From the NCBI RefSeq assembly GCF_022682495.2, contig NC_071392.1:54957459-55021458 (forward strand): 64,000 bases of DNA. The letters are read 5' to 3'. The stretch comes from Desmodus rotundus (lineage: Eukaryota; Chordata; Mammalia; Chiroptera; Phyllostomidae). The notes below the pieces were generated by a model. That model saw nothing but the letters and a program-made list of their open reading frames with translations, made no database searches and was not told the DNA's origin. Below, piece by piece: positions 34,645-45,390 of this stretch (position 1 is its first letter; the number at the start of each line of letters is the position of its first letter). The position numbers and the translations under genes are program-made.

Positions 34645-36950
34645 TGAAATACAAAGGATTCTAAGAAATTACTACGAAGAAATGTATGCTAAAAACATTG
34701 AAAACCTACATGAAATGGACAAATTTCTAGAAATATATAACCTTCCGAAACTCAATGAAGAAGAAGCAGAAAGCCTTAATGGACCAATAACACCTGATGA
34801 AATTGAAACACTAATCAAAAAGCTTCCAACACACAAAAGCCCTGGCACAGCGAATTTTAGAGAGCATTTAAGGGAGAGACAACCCGCCTCCTCCACAGAT
34901 TATATAAAAAATTTGAAGAAGATGAAAGACTCCCAAACTCATTTTATGAAGCCAACATCATCCTAATCCCCAAACCAGATAAAGACATAACAAAGAAAGA
35001 AAACTTCTGGCCAATATCACTAATGAACATAGATGCTAAAACCCTCAACAAAATATTGGCAAACCATATCAGGCAATATATTAAAAAGATCATACGCCAT
35101 AATGAAGTGGAATTCATCTCAGGCATTCAAGGATGGTACAATATTTGCAAATCAATAAACATAAAACACCACATAAACAAAAGCAAAGACAAAAACCACA
35201 TGATCATATCAATAGAAGCAGAAAAAGCATTTGATAAGGTACAGTACACATTTTTGATAAAAACACTGAGCAAAGTGAGAATAGAGGGAGCATTGTTCAA
35301 CATAATAAAGGCCATATATGAGAGACCTACAGATGCCCTCTCTCACCTCTCCTATCCAACATAGTATTGGAAGTCCTAGCCACAGCAATCAGACAAGAAA
35401 AAGAAATAAAAGGCATCCAAATTGGAAAGGAAGATATGAAAATATCACTGTTTGCAGATGACATGATAGTGTACATGGAAAATCCTATAGACTCCACCAA
35501 AAAACTACTCGACCTAATAAATGAATTTGGCAAAACAGCTGGATACAAAGTTAATACTCAGAAACCAAAGGCATTCCTCTGTATTGACAACAAAACTGCA
35601 GAAAGAGAAATCAGGTAAAAAAAATCCCATTTGATATAGCAACAAGAAAAATGAAGTACCTAGGAATAAACCTAACCAAGGAGGTAAAAGACCTGTACTC
35701 AGAAAACTACACAACACTGAAGAAAGAAATGAAGGAACACACAAACAAATGGAAGCATGTACCATGCTCATGGATTGGAAGAATTAACATCATCAAAATG
35801 GCCATACTTCCCAAAGCGATTTATAGATTCCATGTAATCCTTATTAAAGTACCCATGACATATTTCACAGATATAGAACAATTTCAGAAATTCATATGGG
35901 ACCGTAAATGACCCCGAATAGCTGCAGCAATTTTGAGAAAGAAGAACAAAGCAGGAGGGATCACAATACCTGATATCAAACTGTATTACAAGGCCGCTGT
36001 AATCAAAACAGCCTGGTACTGGCATAAAAACAGGCACATAGACCAATGGAACAGAACAGAGAGCCCAGAAATAAACTCAATCCTTTACTGTCAATTAATA
36101 TTTGACAAAGAGGGGAGAAGCATAAAATGGAGTAAAAATAGCCTCTTCAACAAATGGTGTTAGGAGATCTGGAAAAAGATGAAACTTAATCACGAACTTA
36201 CACCATGTACAAAAATAAATTCAAGGTGGTGAAAGACTTAAATATAAGTCGTTACACCATGAAAGTCCTAGAGGAAAACATCAACAGGAACATCTCAGAC
36301 ATTTCATGCAGCACCATCCTCACAGACATGTCCCCTAAAGCAAGGGACACAAAGGAAAGAATAATCAAGTGGGACCTCATCAAAATAAAAAGTGTCCACA
36401 TGGCTAAAGAAAACAGCATTAAAATAAAAGAGAACCAACAGTATAGGAAAACACATTTGCCAATTATACCTCAGACAAGGGCCTGATCTCCAAAATATAT
36501 AAAAAACTTACATGACTCCACTCCAGGAAGACAAACAACCCAATTACAAAATAGGCAAAGGACTTGAACAGACACCTCTCCAAGGAAGACATACAGAGGG
36601 CCCAGAGACATATGAAAAGATGCTCAGCATCCCCAGCCATCAGAGAGATGCAAATTAAACCAGAATGAGGTACCATCTCACACCAGTCAGAGTGGCCAAC
36701 ATAAACAAATCAACAAACAAATGTTGGATAGGATGTAGAGAAAATGGAACCCTAATACATTGTTGGTGGGAATGCAGACTGGTGCAACTACTGTGGAAAA
36801 CAGTATGGAATTTCCTCAGAAAACTAAAATTCAAACTGCCTTTTGATCCTGCAATTCCATTGCTGAGATTATGTCATAAGAAGCCTGAAACACCAATCCT
36901 AAAAACCTATGCACTCCATTGTTCACAGAAGCACAATTTACAATAGCCAA
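34645..36950 (+). pseudogene. ORF2 (reverse transcriptase to C-terminus) of the composite L1, broken
   Basis: The endonuclease part is missing. Reverse-transcriptase text is clear: an [11 protein letters not shown] segment near 35210-35240 and the catalytic Phe-Ala-Asp-Asp at 35451-35462. About 64 bases present in the complete L1 (48274-48337 region) are deleted near 35332, removing the Pro-Leu-Ser-Pro-Leu-adjacent motif, which alone would kill the enzyme. Further stops (for example 35616) split the frame. The C-terminal His/Cys-type region is at 36665-36946. Confidence 0.85.
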
Positions 36951-37459
36951 GTGCTAGAAGCAAGGTAGGTGCCCCTCAGTAAATGAATGGATCAAAAAAC
37001 CATTCATTGGTACATCTGCACAATGGAATTCTATGCATCAGAAAGAAAGAAAGAGCTCCTACCCTTCCGGACTTCATGGATGGGAGTGCAAAGCATTATG
37101 TTAAGTGAAATAAGCCAGGTGGTGAGGGACAGATACCATATGATCTCAACTTTAACTGGAACATAATCAACAGAAGAAAAAAGCAAACAAAATATAACCA
37201 GAGACATTGAAGTTAAGAACATTCTAACAATAGCCAGAGAGGAGTGGGGAAGGGACAGGTGGGAGAAGGGTTTTCAGGTACTACTATAAAGGACACATGG
37301 ACAAAACCAAGGGGGAGCATGGAAGCAGTGGAGGAAGGTGGGTTTGGCTGTGGTGGGGTAGAGACATGAGTAGAAAATGCAGACAACTGTAGTTAAACAT
37401 CATTAAAATAATTTTTAAAATGAACAAAAAAATAAAATCATTTTAACTCAAAAAAAAAA
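36951..37459 (+). other. 3'UTR and A-tail of the composite L1
   Basis: It contains the usual 'aataagccaggtggtgaggg' phrase near 37110, a G-rich tract at 37220-37370, and an A-tail ending at the TSD. Closely parallel to 50.1-50.5 kb. Confidence 0.85.
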
Positions 37460-37475
37460 AAAAGATCAATGACCT
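37460..37475 (+). repeat. TSD, right copy, of the composite L1
   Basis: Exact copy of the 16-mer at 31479-31494, after which ORF1 of the old L1 resumes. Confidence 0.95.
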
Positions 37476-39477
37476 ATTTGAAGAAGTATGACTGAAAATT
37501 TATCTTACCTGGTGAAGCAAGAAAACACAGATGTCCAGTAAGTATAGAGAGTCTGAAACAAGGTGAACCAAAGAGGAACAAACCAAGACATGTCATAAAT
37601 AAAATAGCACAGGTTAAAGACAAACAGAGAAACTTAAAAGCAGCAAGAGAAAGTTACCTATAAGAGAACTCCCATACTGTCCATTGATTTCTCAACAAAA
37701 CTTTGCAGGGCAAAAGAGGTATGCATGAAATATTAAAAGTGATGAAAAGCAAGGACCCACAACCATGGCTCCTCTAGACTACTGTACCCAGAAAGTCATC
37801 ATGTAAAATTAAAGGACAAAAAAAAATAAAATTGAAAGAAATAAAGGCTTTCTAGACAACAAAATCTAAATGAGCTCATCACCACCAAACCAGTATTACA
37901 AGAGATGTTAAACGGTCTTCTTTAAAAAGAAGAAGGGGAAAAAAATGAACACGAATAATAAAAAGGCAATAAATATGTACCAATCAGCCATCACTTTAAA
38001 TCTAAATGGATTAAATACTTCAAAAGACATAAGGTAGCTGAGTGGATGAGTGGATAAGTAAACAAGTACCACATATATACTGTCTATAAGAGACTCACTT
38101 CCAATTGAAAACACACAGTCTGAAAATAAAGAGATAGAAAAAGATATTCCATGCAAATGATAACCAGAAAACATTGGGGTAGCAATACTTAGATGAAATA
38201 GATTTTAAAACAAATTGTATAAGAAGGAAATAAGGTCATTACATAATGATAATAGGATCAATACAAAGAGAGGATGTAACCCTTGGAAACATTTAATACC
38301 CAAAATAGGAGCACCCTAAATACAAAGCAAATATTGATGGACATAAAGAGAAAGACTGACATAGTATAGTCAGAGTAGCAGATTTTAACACTCCACTTAC
38401 ATCAATGGATAGATATTCCGTACAGAAAATCAACAAAGAAAAGATTGCCTTATATAACACATTAGACCAATGGACTTCATTGGTATTTTCAGAGCATTTC
38501 AGCCCAAAGAAGCAAAATATATATTTTTCTTAAGTGCATATGAAACATTTTCCAAGATAGACCATGTATAAGGTAAATCTCAATAAATTTAAAAAGATTA
38601 AAATCAAACCAAGCACCTATTTAATCATAGTGGTATGAAACTAGAAATGAATTATAAGAAAAAAAATCTCTCAAACACATGGAGGCTAAACAACATGTTA
38701 CTAAACAACGAATGAGTTAACAATGAGATCATGGAAGAAATTTTTTAAATACCTTGAGATGAATATAAATGAAAAAACAGCCAACCAAATTTGTTGAGAA
38801 ACAGTGAAAGCAGCCCTAAGAGGGACATTCATAGTTTTCTTCAAGAAACAAGAAAAATCTCAATTAAACAATCTAACCTCACACTAAAGGAATATAATAA
38901 GAAAAACAAAGCCCAAAGTGAGTAAAAGGAAGAAAATAATAAAAATAAGAGTGGGAAAAAATAGCCTAAAAAGATTAATGAAACCAGACACATCAAGAAA
39001 AAATGAGAGAAGACCCATATAAATAAAGTCAAAAAATGAAAGAAATGACAACTGACACCACAGAAGTACAAAGAAGTATAAGAAAATACTATAAACAATT
39101 ATATGACAATAAATCAGACAGTATAAAAGAAATGGATAAATCCCTAGAAAATACAATCTTCCAAGACTAAACTAGGAGAAATCAAAGAATCTGAATAGAC
39201 AGATTACACCTAGTGAAACTGAAGCAGTAATCAAAAAACTTCCAACAAAGAAAAAAGCCCTGCACTGGATGGCTTTAAGGTGAAAATTACTAAACATTCA
39301 AAGAAGAACTAACACCTCTCCTTCTCAAACTATTCCAACAAATTTAATAGGATGGAAGACTCCCAAGCTCATTGTACAAAGCCAGCATTACACTGATTTC
39401 AAAACCAGATAGACACTACAAAGAAAGAAAATTATATGCCAATATACCTGAGGAACACAAATACAAAAATCCTCAAC

Positions 39478-39493
39478 AAAATGTTAGTGAACT
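39478..39493 (+). repeat. TSD, left copy (diverged), of half-L1 number 1
   Basis: aaaatgttagtgaact here and ataatattaccagact at 41750-41765 agree at most positions but not all. Since the old L1 frame continues directly across them, I take them as a decayed TSD. An exact match is lacking. Confidence 0.6.
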
Positions 39494-40251
39494 GGAAGAT
39501 GGAAGTGTAGGTACACATGGCTCGCTTCCCTGCACAATCATAGCAAAAATTATAACTAAACTACAAAATAACTATCACCCAAAATCATCAGAAAATCGAG
39601 CTGCATGGAAGCCTGGCAATCAAGGAATTAAAGTCACATTCATCAGACAGCTAGGAGGGGCAGAGGCACGAAAATGGAAGATGCACAGACGTGGAGACAT
39701 GGAATAGGCAATCCAACACTCAGGTGTGGTGAATAAAAATAGGGAGGGATACCTCTGGAGTGAGGGATCCCAGCACCACACTGTACCACTAGAACCCAGC
39801 CTTGGATTCTAGTGCCAGGAATATAAGTCACCATAACTTCTGGCTGTAAAAACCAGTGGGGGTTGGGGAAGTGGAAGAAACTGCAGGATTCTCATGTGTC
39901 TCCTTTTAAAGGGCCTGAAACAGGCTTAGGACTTACGCAGACTCACTCCCTCTGGGCTCCAACACTGGGGCAGCAGCTGGAAGGGCACTAGTGGCATATG
40001 GGGAGAATTTAGTGTCTAGAATCAGGGCAAGTGCTGGGGGACAGCTTCCTCCCAGGCAAAACTCCAGAAGTCAGGCAGTGGTATTGTCTCTTTTCTGAGT
40101 CTTCCCCCACACTGAGCCACAGGGCAGTGATACCATGTCAGAGATTCCATCAAACTGGTTCACAAGCACTGCCCACCATGGTAATTACATAAGGTTCAGC
40201 CCCATTCAACTTACTCATAAACTTTTCCACAATAGGCCACACTACTAAGAC

Positions 40252-41333
40252 ATGGAGTCAGAGCAGCTCAAAATAATACATAGAAACAAACACAGGGAGG
40301 CTGCCAAAATGAAGAGACGAAGTAATATAGCCCAAAGGAAAGAACATAACAAAACTCCAGAAAAAGAACTAAACAAAATGGAGATAAGCAATATATCAGA
40401 TGCAGAGTTCAAAACGCTGTTTTTTAGGATGCACAAGGAACTCATTGGGTACTTCAACAGCATAAAAAAGACCCAGTCAGAAATGAAGGTTATACTAAGT
40501 CAAATAAAGAAAAAATTACAAGGAACAAAGAGTGGATTGGAAGAAGCCAAGAATCAAATCAATGATTTGGAACATAAGGAAGAAAAAAATATTCAATCAC
40601 AACAGCAAGAAGATGAAAGAATAATAATTAAAAAAAAGGGTAGTATAAGAAGCCTCAGGGATATCTGCAAACATACCAACATCCAAATCACAATGATGGA
40701 AGAAGAAGAAAAGAGGAGGAGGAGGAGGAGGAGGAAGAAGAAGAAGAAGAAGAAGAAGAAGAAGAAGAAGAAGAAGAAGAAGAAGAGAGAAGGAGAAGGA
40801 GAAGAAGAAGAAGAAGGAGAAAGAAGAAGAAGAAGGAGGAGGAGAAGGGGGAGGGGGGGAGGAGGGAAAGGAGGAGGAGGGAAAGAAGGAGAGGAGGAGA
40901 AAACTTATTTGAAAAAATAATGAAGAACTTCCCTAATTTGGTAAAGGAAAGAGACATGCAAGACCAGGAAGTACAGAGAGTCCCAAACAAGATGGACACA
41001 AAGAAGACCACAAGACATATCAAAATTAAAATGTCAAAAGTTAAACATAAACAGAGAATTGTACAACCAGCAAGAGGAAAGCAATTACTTACCTAAAAAG
41101 GAATATCCACAAAACTGTTAGCTGATATCTTAACAGAAACTTTGCAGGCTAGAAGGGACTGGCAAGAAGTATTCAAAGTGATGAAAGGCAAGAACCTACA
41201 ACCTAGATTACTCTATCCAGCAAAACTACCATTTAGAAAGGAAGAGCAGATAAAGTGCTTCCCAGACAAGGTAAATTTAAAGGAGTTCATCATCACAAAG
41301 CCCTTATTATATGAAAGCTAAAGGGACTTATTT
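40252..41333 (+). pseudogene. ORF1 of half-L1 copy 1, with Glu/Lys/Arg tract expansion
   Basis: A frame open for 222 codons (40252-40920) starts Met-Glu-Ser-Glu-Gln-Leu-Lys. It contains a coiled-coil-like region (about residues 35-125, with repeated Leu/Ile and Lys/Glu), then a purine tract coding for a run of Glu, Arg, Lys and Gly of roughly 65 residues. It ends at a stop after Thr-Tyr-Leu-Lys-Lys. RNA-recognition and C-terminal text follows to about 41333 in other frames. ORF1 proteins form RNA-binding trimers; this copy lacks the folded RNA-binding part. Confidence 0.75.
40697..40908 (+). repeat. (GAA/GGA)n purine microsatellite
   Basis: About 210 bases of GAA, GGA and GAG units on the plus strand inside ORF1. 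In copy 2 the same place (near 58868-58890) holds only a short 'gaaggagaagaacagcagc' segment. The tract is therefore an expansion of a native acidic codon run. Confidence 0.95.
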
Positions 41334-42363
41334 AAAAAAAAAAGATCAGAACTATGAACATTAAAATGGTAATAAATCCACAACTATCAAAAATTGAATC
41401 AAAAAACAAACTAAGCAAATCAGGAGAACAGAAACAGAATCCTACTTATGGACATCATTTGCAGGGTTCTCAGATGGAGGGGAGGGTGAGAATGGGGGAA
41501 ACTATGAAGGGATTATGAAGTACAAATTGGTAGGTACAGAATAGATGGGGGATATTGAGAACAGTATAGGAAATGGAGTAGTTTCCAAACTTATATTCAT
41601 GACCCATGGACACGAAAAAAGGCAGGGGATTGATGGAAGCAATGACGTGTACTGGGTGGAGGGTGGCAAAAGAAAACAATTGGGACAATTGTAATTGCAA
41701 AATCATAAAATATATTAAAAATAAATATTTAAGCATGGGCAAAAAAAGAATAATATTACCAGACTGAATTTAGTAATACATTAACAAGACCATATACAAT
41801 GTTCAAGTGGGATTTACTCCTGGGATGCAAGGTTGGTTAGATATCCTCAAATCAATTAATGTGATACACTTCTAAAAGAAAATAAAGGATAAAAATTACA
41901 CAATTACACCAATAGATGCAGAAAAACATTTGACAACATCCAGTACCCATTTATGATAAAAACCCAGTAAAGTGAGAATAGAGAGAACATATCTCAACAT
42001 AATAAAGTCACGTAATCAACAATTAAAATCATGTGCAATAGGGAAAATCTAAATGTGTGTGCTTTTTTTAAAGATCAAGAAAAAGACAAGGATGTTCATT
42101 TTCACTACTTTTATTCAATATAGTATGGCAAGTCCTACCCACAGAAAGAAATAAAAGGGATCCAAATTAGAAAGGAAAAAGTAAAACTGTCATTATTTGT
42201 AGACATGAAATTATATATACAGAGAAACCTAAAGGTTCCACCAAAAAATTACTAAACTGATAAATTAATTCAGTGAGATAGCAGGCCACAAAATAAATAT
42301 CCAGAAATTAGTTGCATTTTTATCCACTAATAATGAGCTATCAGAAAGGAAAACTAAGAAAAC

Positions 42364-42370
42364 AATTCCA
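42364..42370 (+). repeat. TSD, left copy, of the truncated L1
   Basis: The heptamer aattcca is repeated at 50910-50916. The old ORF2 text ('aaaacaattcca' then 'tttacaatcacat') is continuous if everything between is removed, supporting the boundary despite the short match. Confidence 0.65.
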
Positions 42371-43597
42371 ACATCATCAAACTGGCCATACTACCCAAAG
42401 CGATTTATAGATTCAATGCAATCCTTACTAAAGTAACAATGAAATATTTCACAATAATACAAGAAACATTTCAGAAATTTATATAGAACCATAAATGACC
42501 ATGAATAGCTGTAGTGATTTTGATAAGAACAACAAACAGGAGGGATCACAATACCTAATACCAAACTGTATTACAAGGCGACTGTAATCAAAACGGCCTG
42601 GTATTGGCATAAAAACAGACACATAAACCAATGGAACAGAAAAGAGAGCCCAGAAATAAACCCAAGTGTCTACAGTCAATTAATATATGACAAAGGAGGA
42701 AGCAGCATAAAATGGAGTAAAAATAGCCTCTTCAACAAATGGTGTTAGGAGATCTGGACAGGTATGTGCAAAAAACTGACACTCGATCACCAAATTACAC
42801 CATATACAAAAGTAAATTCAAGATGGATAAAAGACTTAAATATAAGTCGTAACACCATAAAAGTCCTAGAGGAAAACATCAACAGGAAAATCTCAGACAT
42901 TCCACACAGCAATATCTTTACAGATATGTCCCTGAAAGCAAGGGACATAAAGGAAAGAATAAAGAAATGGGACCTCATCAAAATAAAAAGCTTCTGCATA
43001 GCTAAAGAAAACAGCATTAAGATACAAAGAGAACCAACAGTATGGGAAAACATATTTGCCAATGAAACCTCAGGCAAGGGCCTGATCTCCAAAATATATA
43101 AAGAACTCACAGGACTCCATTCCAGGACTACAAAAAACCCAATTAAAAAATGGGCAAAAGACTTGAACAGACACTTTTCCAAGGAGGACATACAGAGGGC
43201 CCAGAAACATATGAAAAGATGCTCAGCATCCCTAGCCATCACAGAGTACAAATTAAAACCATAATGAAACCACTTCACACCAGTCATAATTGTCATCATA
43301 AACAAATCAACAAACAAGTGTTGGAGAGGATGAGGAGAATGGGGAATCCTAGTGAACTGTTGGTGGGAATGCAGCCAGGTGCAGCCACTGTGGAAGACAG
43401 TATGGAATTTCCTCAGAAAATTAAAATTGAACTGCCTTTTGACTCAGCAACTCCACTGCTGGGATTATGCCCTAAGAAACATCAGTTCAAAAGAATCTAT
43501 GCACCCCAATGTTTATAGCAACACAATTTACAATAGCCAAGTACTGGAAGCAACCTAAGTGCCCATCAGTAAATGAATGGATCAAAAAACTATGGTA
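42371..43597 (+). mobile_element. 5'-truncated young-type L1, left part
   Basis: It begins inside ORF2 ('acatcatcaaactggccat'), matches 48.79 kb onward of the complete L1, and runs through the ORF2 C-terminus to 43597, where the complete L1 interrupts it. Its remaining 3' part is at 50502-50909. The best frame, 166 codons at 42764-43264, is the region upstream of the Cys/His-rich end. The absence of the first 5 kb is typical incomplete reverse transcription. Confidence 0.9.
43592..43597 (+). repeat. Short TSD-like hexamer, left copy
   Basis: atggta here and at 50502-50507. The truncated L1 text is continuous across the two ('aaaaaactatggta' then 'catgtacac'). It is shorter than a usual TSD; the A-rich surroundings may hide more. 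Confidence 0.5.
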
Positions 43598-43599
43598 GG

Positions 43600-43609
43600 A
43601 AGATGGCGG
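43600..43609 (+). promoter_or_regulatory. YY1-type site at the L1 start
   Basis: AAGATGGCGG lies within the first dozen bases of the element. In human L1 a YY1 site of the same core (AAGATGGC) at the very 5' end sets the transcription start. The half-L1 copies have AAGATGGAGG (58037) and AAGATGGAAG (39497) at the same place, and the composite L1 has ATGGTGG. Confidence 0.6.
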
Positions 43610-44872
43610 CGAGATAGGTGGGAGCACAGTCCACTTCCCCTCAACGCCAGTGAAATACCTAGCTGATCTGAGGAGCAGAGCAAACAGCCAACAGTATTCC
43701 AGCATATATGAAGATCGGAGACCAAAGATAGAGGACATCGAAAGATCAGATGGTAAGAAGAGTGCTTAAGGACAATAAGATCCCCACGACGCCCACGGGG
43801 ACCAGGGAGACTGAAGCCCTGTCCGGGCACAGGGTCTACTGCAGGATTTGTGGGAGAGAGCCAGGCTGGGCTGTGTGAGCAGCCAGGTGCTTGTTTGGAC
43901 CAGGGGGGCTTGAATAGGAAGAATTTCTCAAAAAGGAAAAGAAAATAGAGGCACTTAGTAGCTAGTTAGAGAACTCTCCGCAGCAGCCATGGCCTCTGGC
44001 AACCCTCCCCCCTCAGCCCCTGGACTGTGAAAGCGGAAAAGCAGTCCCATCTCTCACCTGAAGCCCGGCTGGCTCACATCTTAGGGGCCCACACCTGAAA
44101 CCCCGGGTGAGCGTGAGCCCTGATAAGCGGCCCAGCTGCCTGAGCGCCAGACACAAAGTGCCCCAGTGGGTGCATACCCCAAACAGTGGCCTGGGGCCCA
44201 CACCTGAAACCCCAGGTGGGCAGGCGCCCTGATAAGTCCCGGCTGCCTGGGAGCACAGACAAAAAGCTCCTGGGTGAGTGTGCAACTGGATCAGTGGCTG
44301 GCAGCCCCTGTGCACAGACCCAAAGCAGGGGATTGGCAACCAACTGAAGTCCAAAGCAGAGATCAGTCACACAACCCGATCAACTGCCTGGCTGCCTGCA
44401 GGTGACCACAGCCAAAAAAAGCACTGGTTCTGAAAACTCCTAGGTAGCCCCGGCGCACAGAACTCTGCAGGGCCTACTGGCTCTCTAGGAGGAAGGCAGA
44501 ACGCCCAGCAGAGGGCAGCTGCAGGGCTAGGAGAGACTGCATTCCCCAGAAAGACTCGACCCAGTTGGGGGCTGAAATACCCCAGAGCAGCACCAAGAGC
44601 CCCTAGCATCTAAGACAGCAAAGAGCAAGAAGGTGAAATGTGAGTTGCCCCTAATTGGTGCAACTCAAGGACAGCCACAGCTGATGAACTAAAGGCCTAG
44701 TGTGGAGCAGAAGGACCCAGAGGAACTAGACTGAAGGCTAAACAACAGTGAAGAGTGTGGCTCAGGAAGGGAGAAAAGTGAAACCAATCCTTCCAAACAC
44801 CCCCTCCCATTCCACAGACAGGACAACCAGCAGAACTAACCTGACCAGTTTAAAGCCAGCAGAAGACCTTTT

Positions 44873-45155
44873 TCTTTTTCTTTTTTTTTTCTTTTCTTCT
44901 TTTTTCTTTCCTTCTTTCCCCCTGAATTCCTTCTTCCTTTCTGTCCTTCTTTCTTTTTTTTATTCCTTCTTCCTTCCATCCTTTACCTTTTTTATTCCTT
45001 CGTCCTGCCTTCTTTTATATATTCTGTTGTTTTAATTTTTGTTAAAAAATTCCTTCTTATCTTGCCTCCGATGTGTCTTTATTCCTACTCCCTTCCTTCC
45101 TTTCCTTTTCTATTCCCTTTTTCCCTCCTTCCGTTTTTTTTTTTTTTTTTTTGCC
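44873..45155 (+). repeat. Pyrimidine-rich (T/C) tract in the L1 5'UTR
   Basis: About 280 bases almost without G, and with little A. The composite L1 breaks off exactly at the beginning of the matching tract (32400-32404), so this may be a breakpoint-prone site. Confidence 0.85.
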
Positions 45156-45390
45156 CCCATTCCTCTTTTTCCCACAGGTGAGACAATAAAACCTGGAGTG
45201 CTGAAAAGACCAGAGTAAGACGGTGTTGCACCCTTAAACGTCAGCTCAAGGCCACTGAGCACAGGAGATTAAGGAGACAGCACCACTGAATCCCATTGGC
45301 ATTCTACCATAGAAGTTCATACCACAAAATCAGGGAGTCAGAATAGATGAATTTAAGAAGCAGAGGATAACAAGAAGAGTCTCACAAACA

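Larger units (their letters stand above)
31495..37459 (+). mobile_element. Composite L1 insertion with an inverted core (5.97 kb)
   Basis: Four blocks lie between one pair of perfect 16-bp TSDs. (1) 31500-32404, plus: 5'UTR of the young type seen at 43.6 kb. (2) about 32405-33093, minus: L1 3'UTR and ORF2 C-terminus. (3) about 33094-34640, minus: ORF1 start and 5'UTR of a different, older-type leader. (4) about 34645-37459, plus: ORF2 from before the reverse-transcriptase core through 3'UTR and A-tail. Blocks 1 and 4 are what remains of one plus-strand L1 that lost about 2.6 kb (rest of 5'UTR, ORF1, endonuclease). Blocks 2-3 replace the missing part. Confidence 0.85.
30658..37920 (+). pseudogene. 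ORF1 of the old L1, interrupted by two insertions
   Basis: The coding-like text begins with a 92-codon frame at 30658-30936 and continues in broken frames to 31494. It resumes after the composite L1 at 37476 and ends near 37920 (an Leu-Leu-Gln-Glu-Met-Leu-Asn-like end). Two insertions lie inside it: a 141-bp L1 tail at 31211 and the composite L1 at 31495. The Ile-Leu-Arg-Ile-Pro-Glu-Glu-Glu-like segment at 31441-31480 marks the start of the RNA-recognition domain. Non-functional. Confidence 0.75.
39494..41749 (+). mobile_element. ORF1-only half-L1 (HAL1-like), copy 1, 2.26 kb
   Basis: The order is 5'UTR (39494-40251), ORF1 (40252 to about 41333), a 3'UTR of about 0.4 kb, and an A-rich end, with no ORF2. 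The same architecture and the same 3'UTR phrases ('atagatggggg', 'acccatggacac', 'tgtaattgcaaaatcataaa') recur in copy 2 at 58.0 kb, so absence of ORF2 is a property of the family and not a local deletion. ORF1-only L1 relatives are known in mammals as HAL1. The 3'UTR shares 'gtacaaattggtag' with the old L1 3'UTR, hinting at origin from an L1MA-like ancestor. Confidence 0.85.
43598..45390 (+). promoter_or_regulatory. 5'UTR and internal promoter region of the complete L1
   Basis: An unusually long leader of about 1.8 kb. It has a GC-rich first half (43600-44600) and, at 44873-45155, a strongly pyrimidine-rich T/C tract. Promoter activity is known for mammalian L1 leaders; here it is inferred from position and the terminal YY1-like site. 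Confidence 0.75.

Noticed and set aside
35327..35771. Ser/Phe/Leu-rich minus-strand frames near the composite L1
   Set aside because: Antisense shadows of L1 ORF2.
40688..41023. 111-codon Ser/Leu-rich frame on the minus strand
   Set aside because: Antisense shadow of the GAA/GGA tract in half-L1 ORF1.
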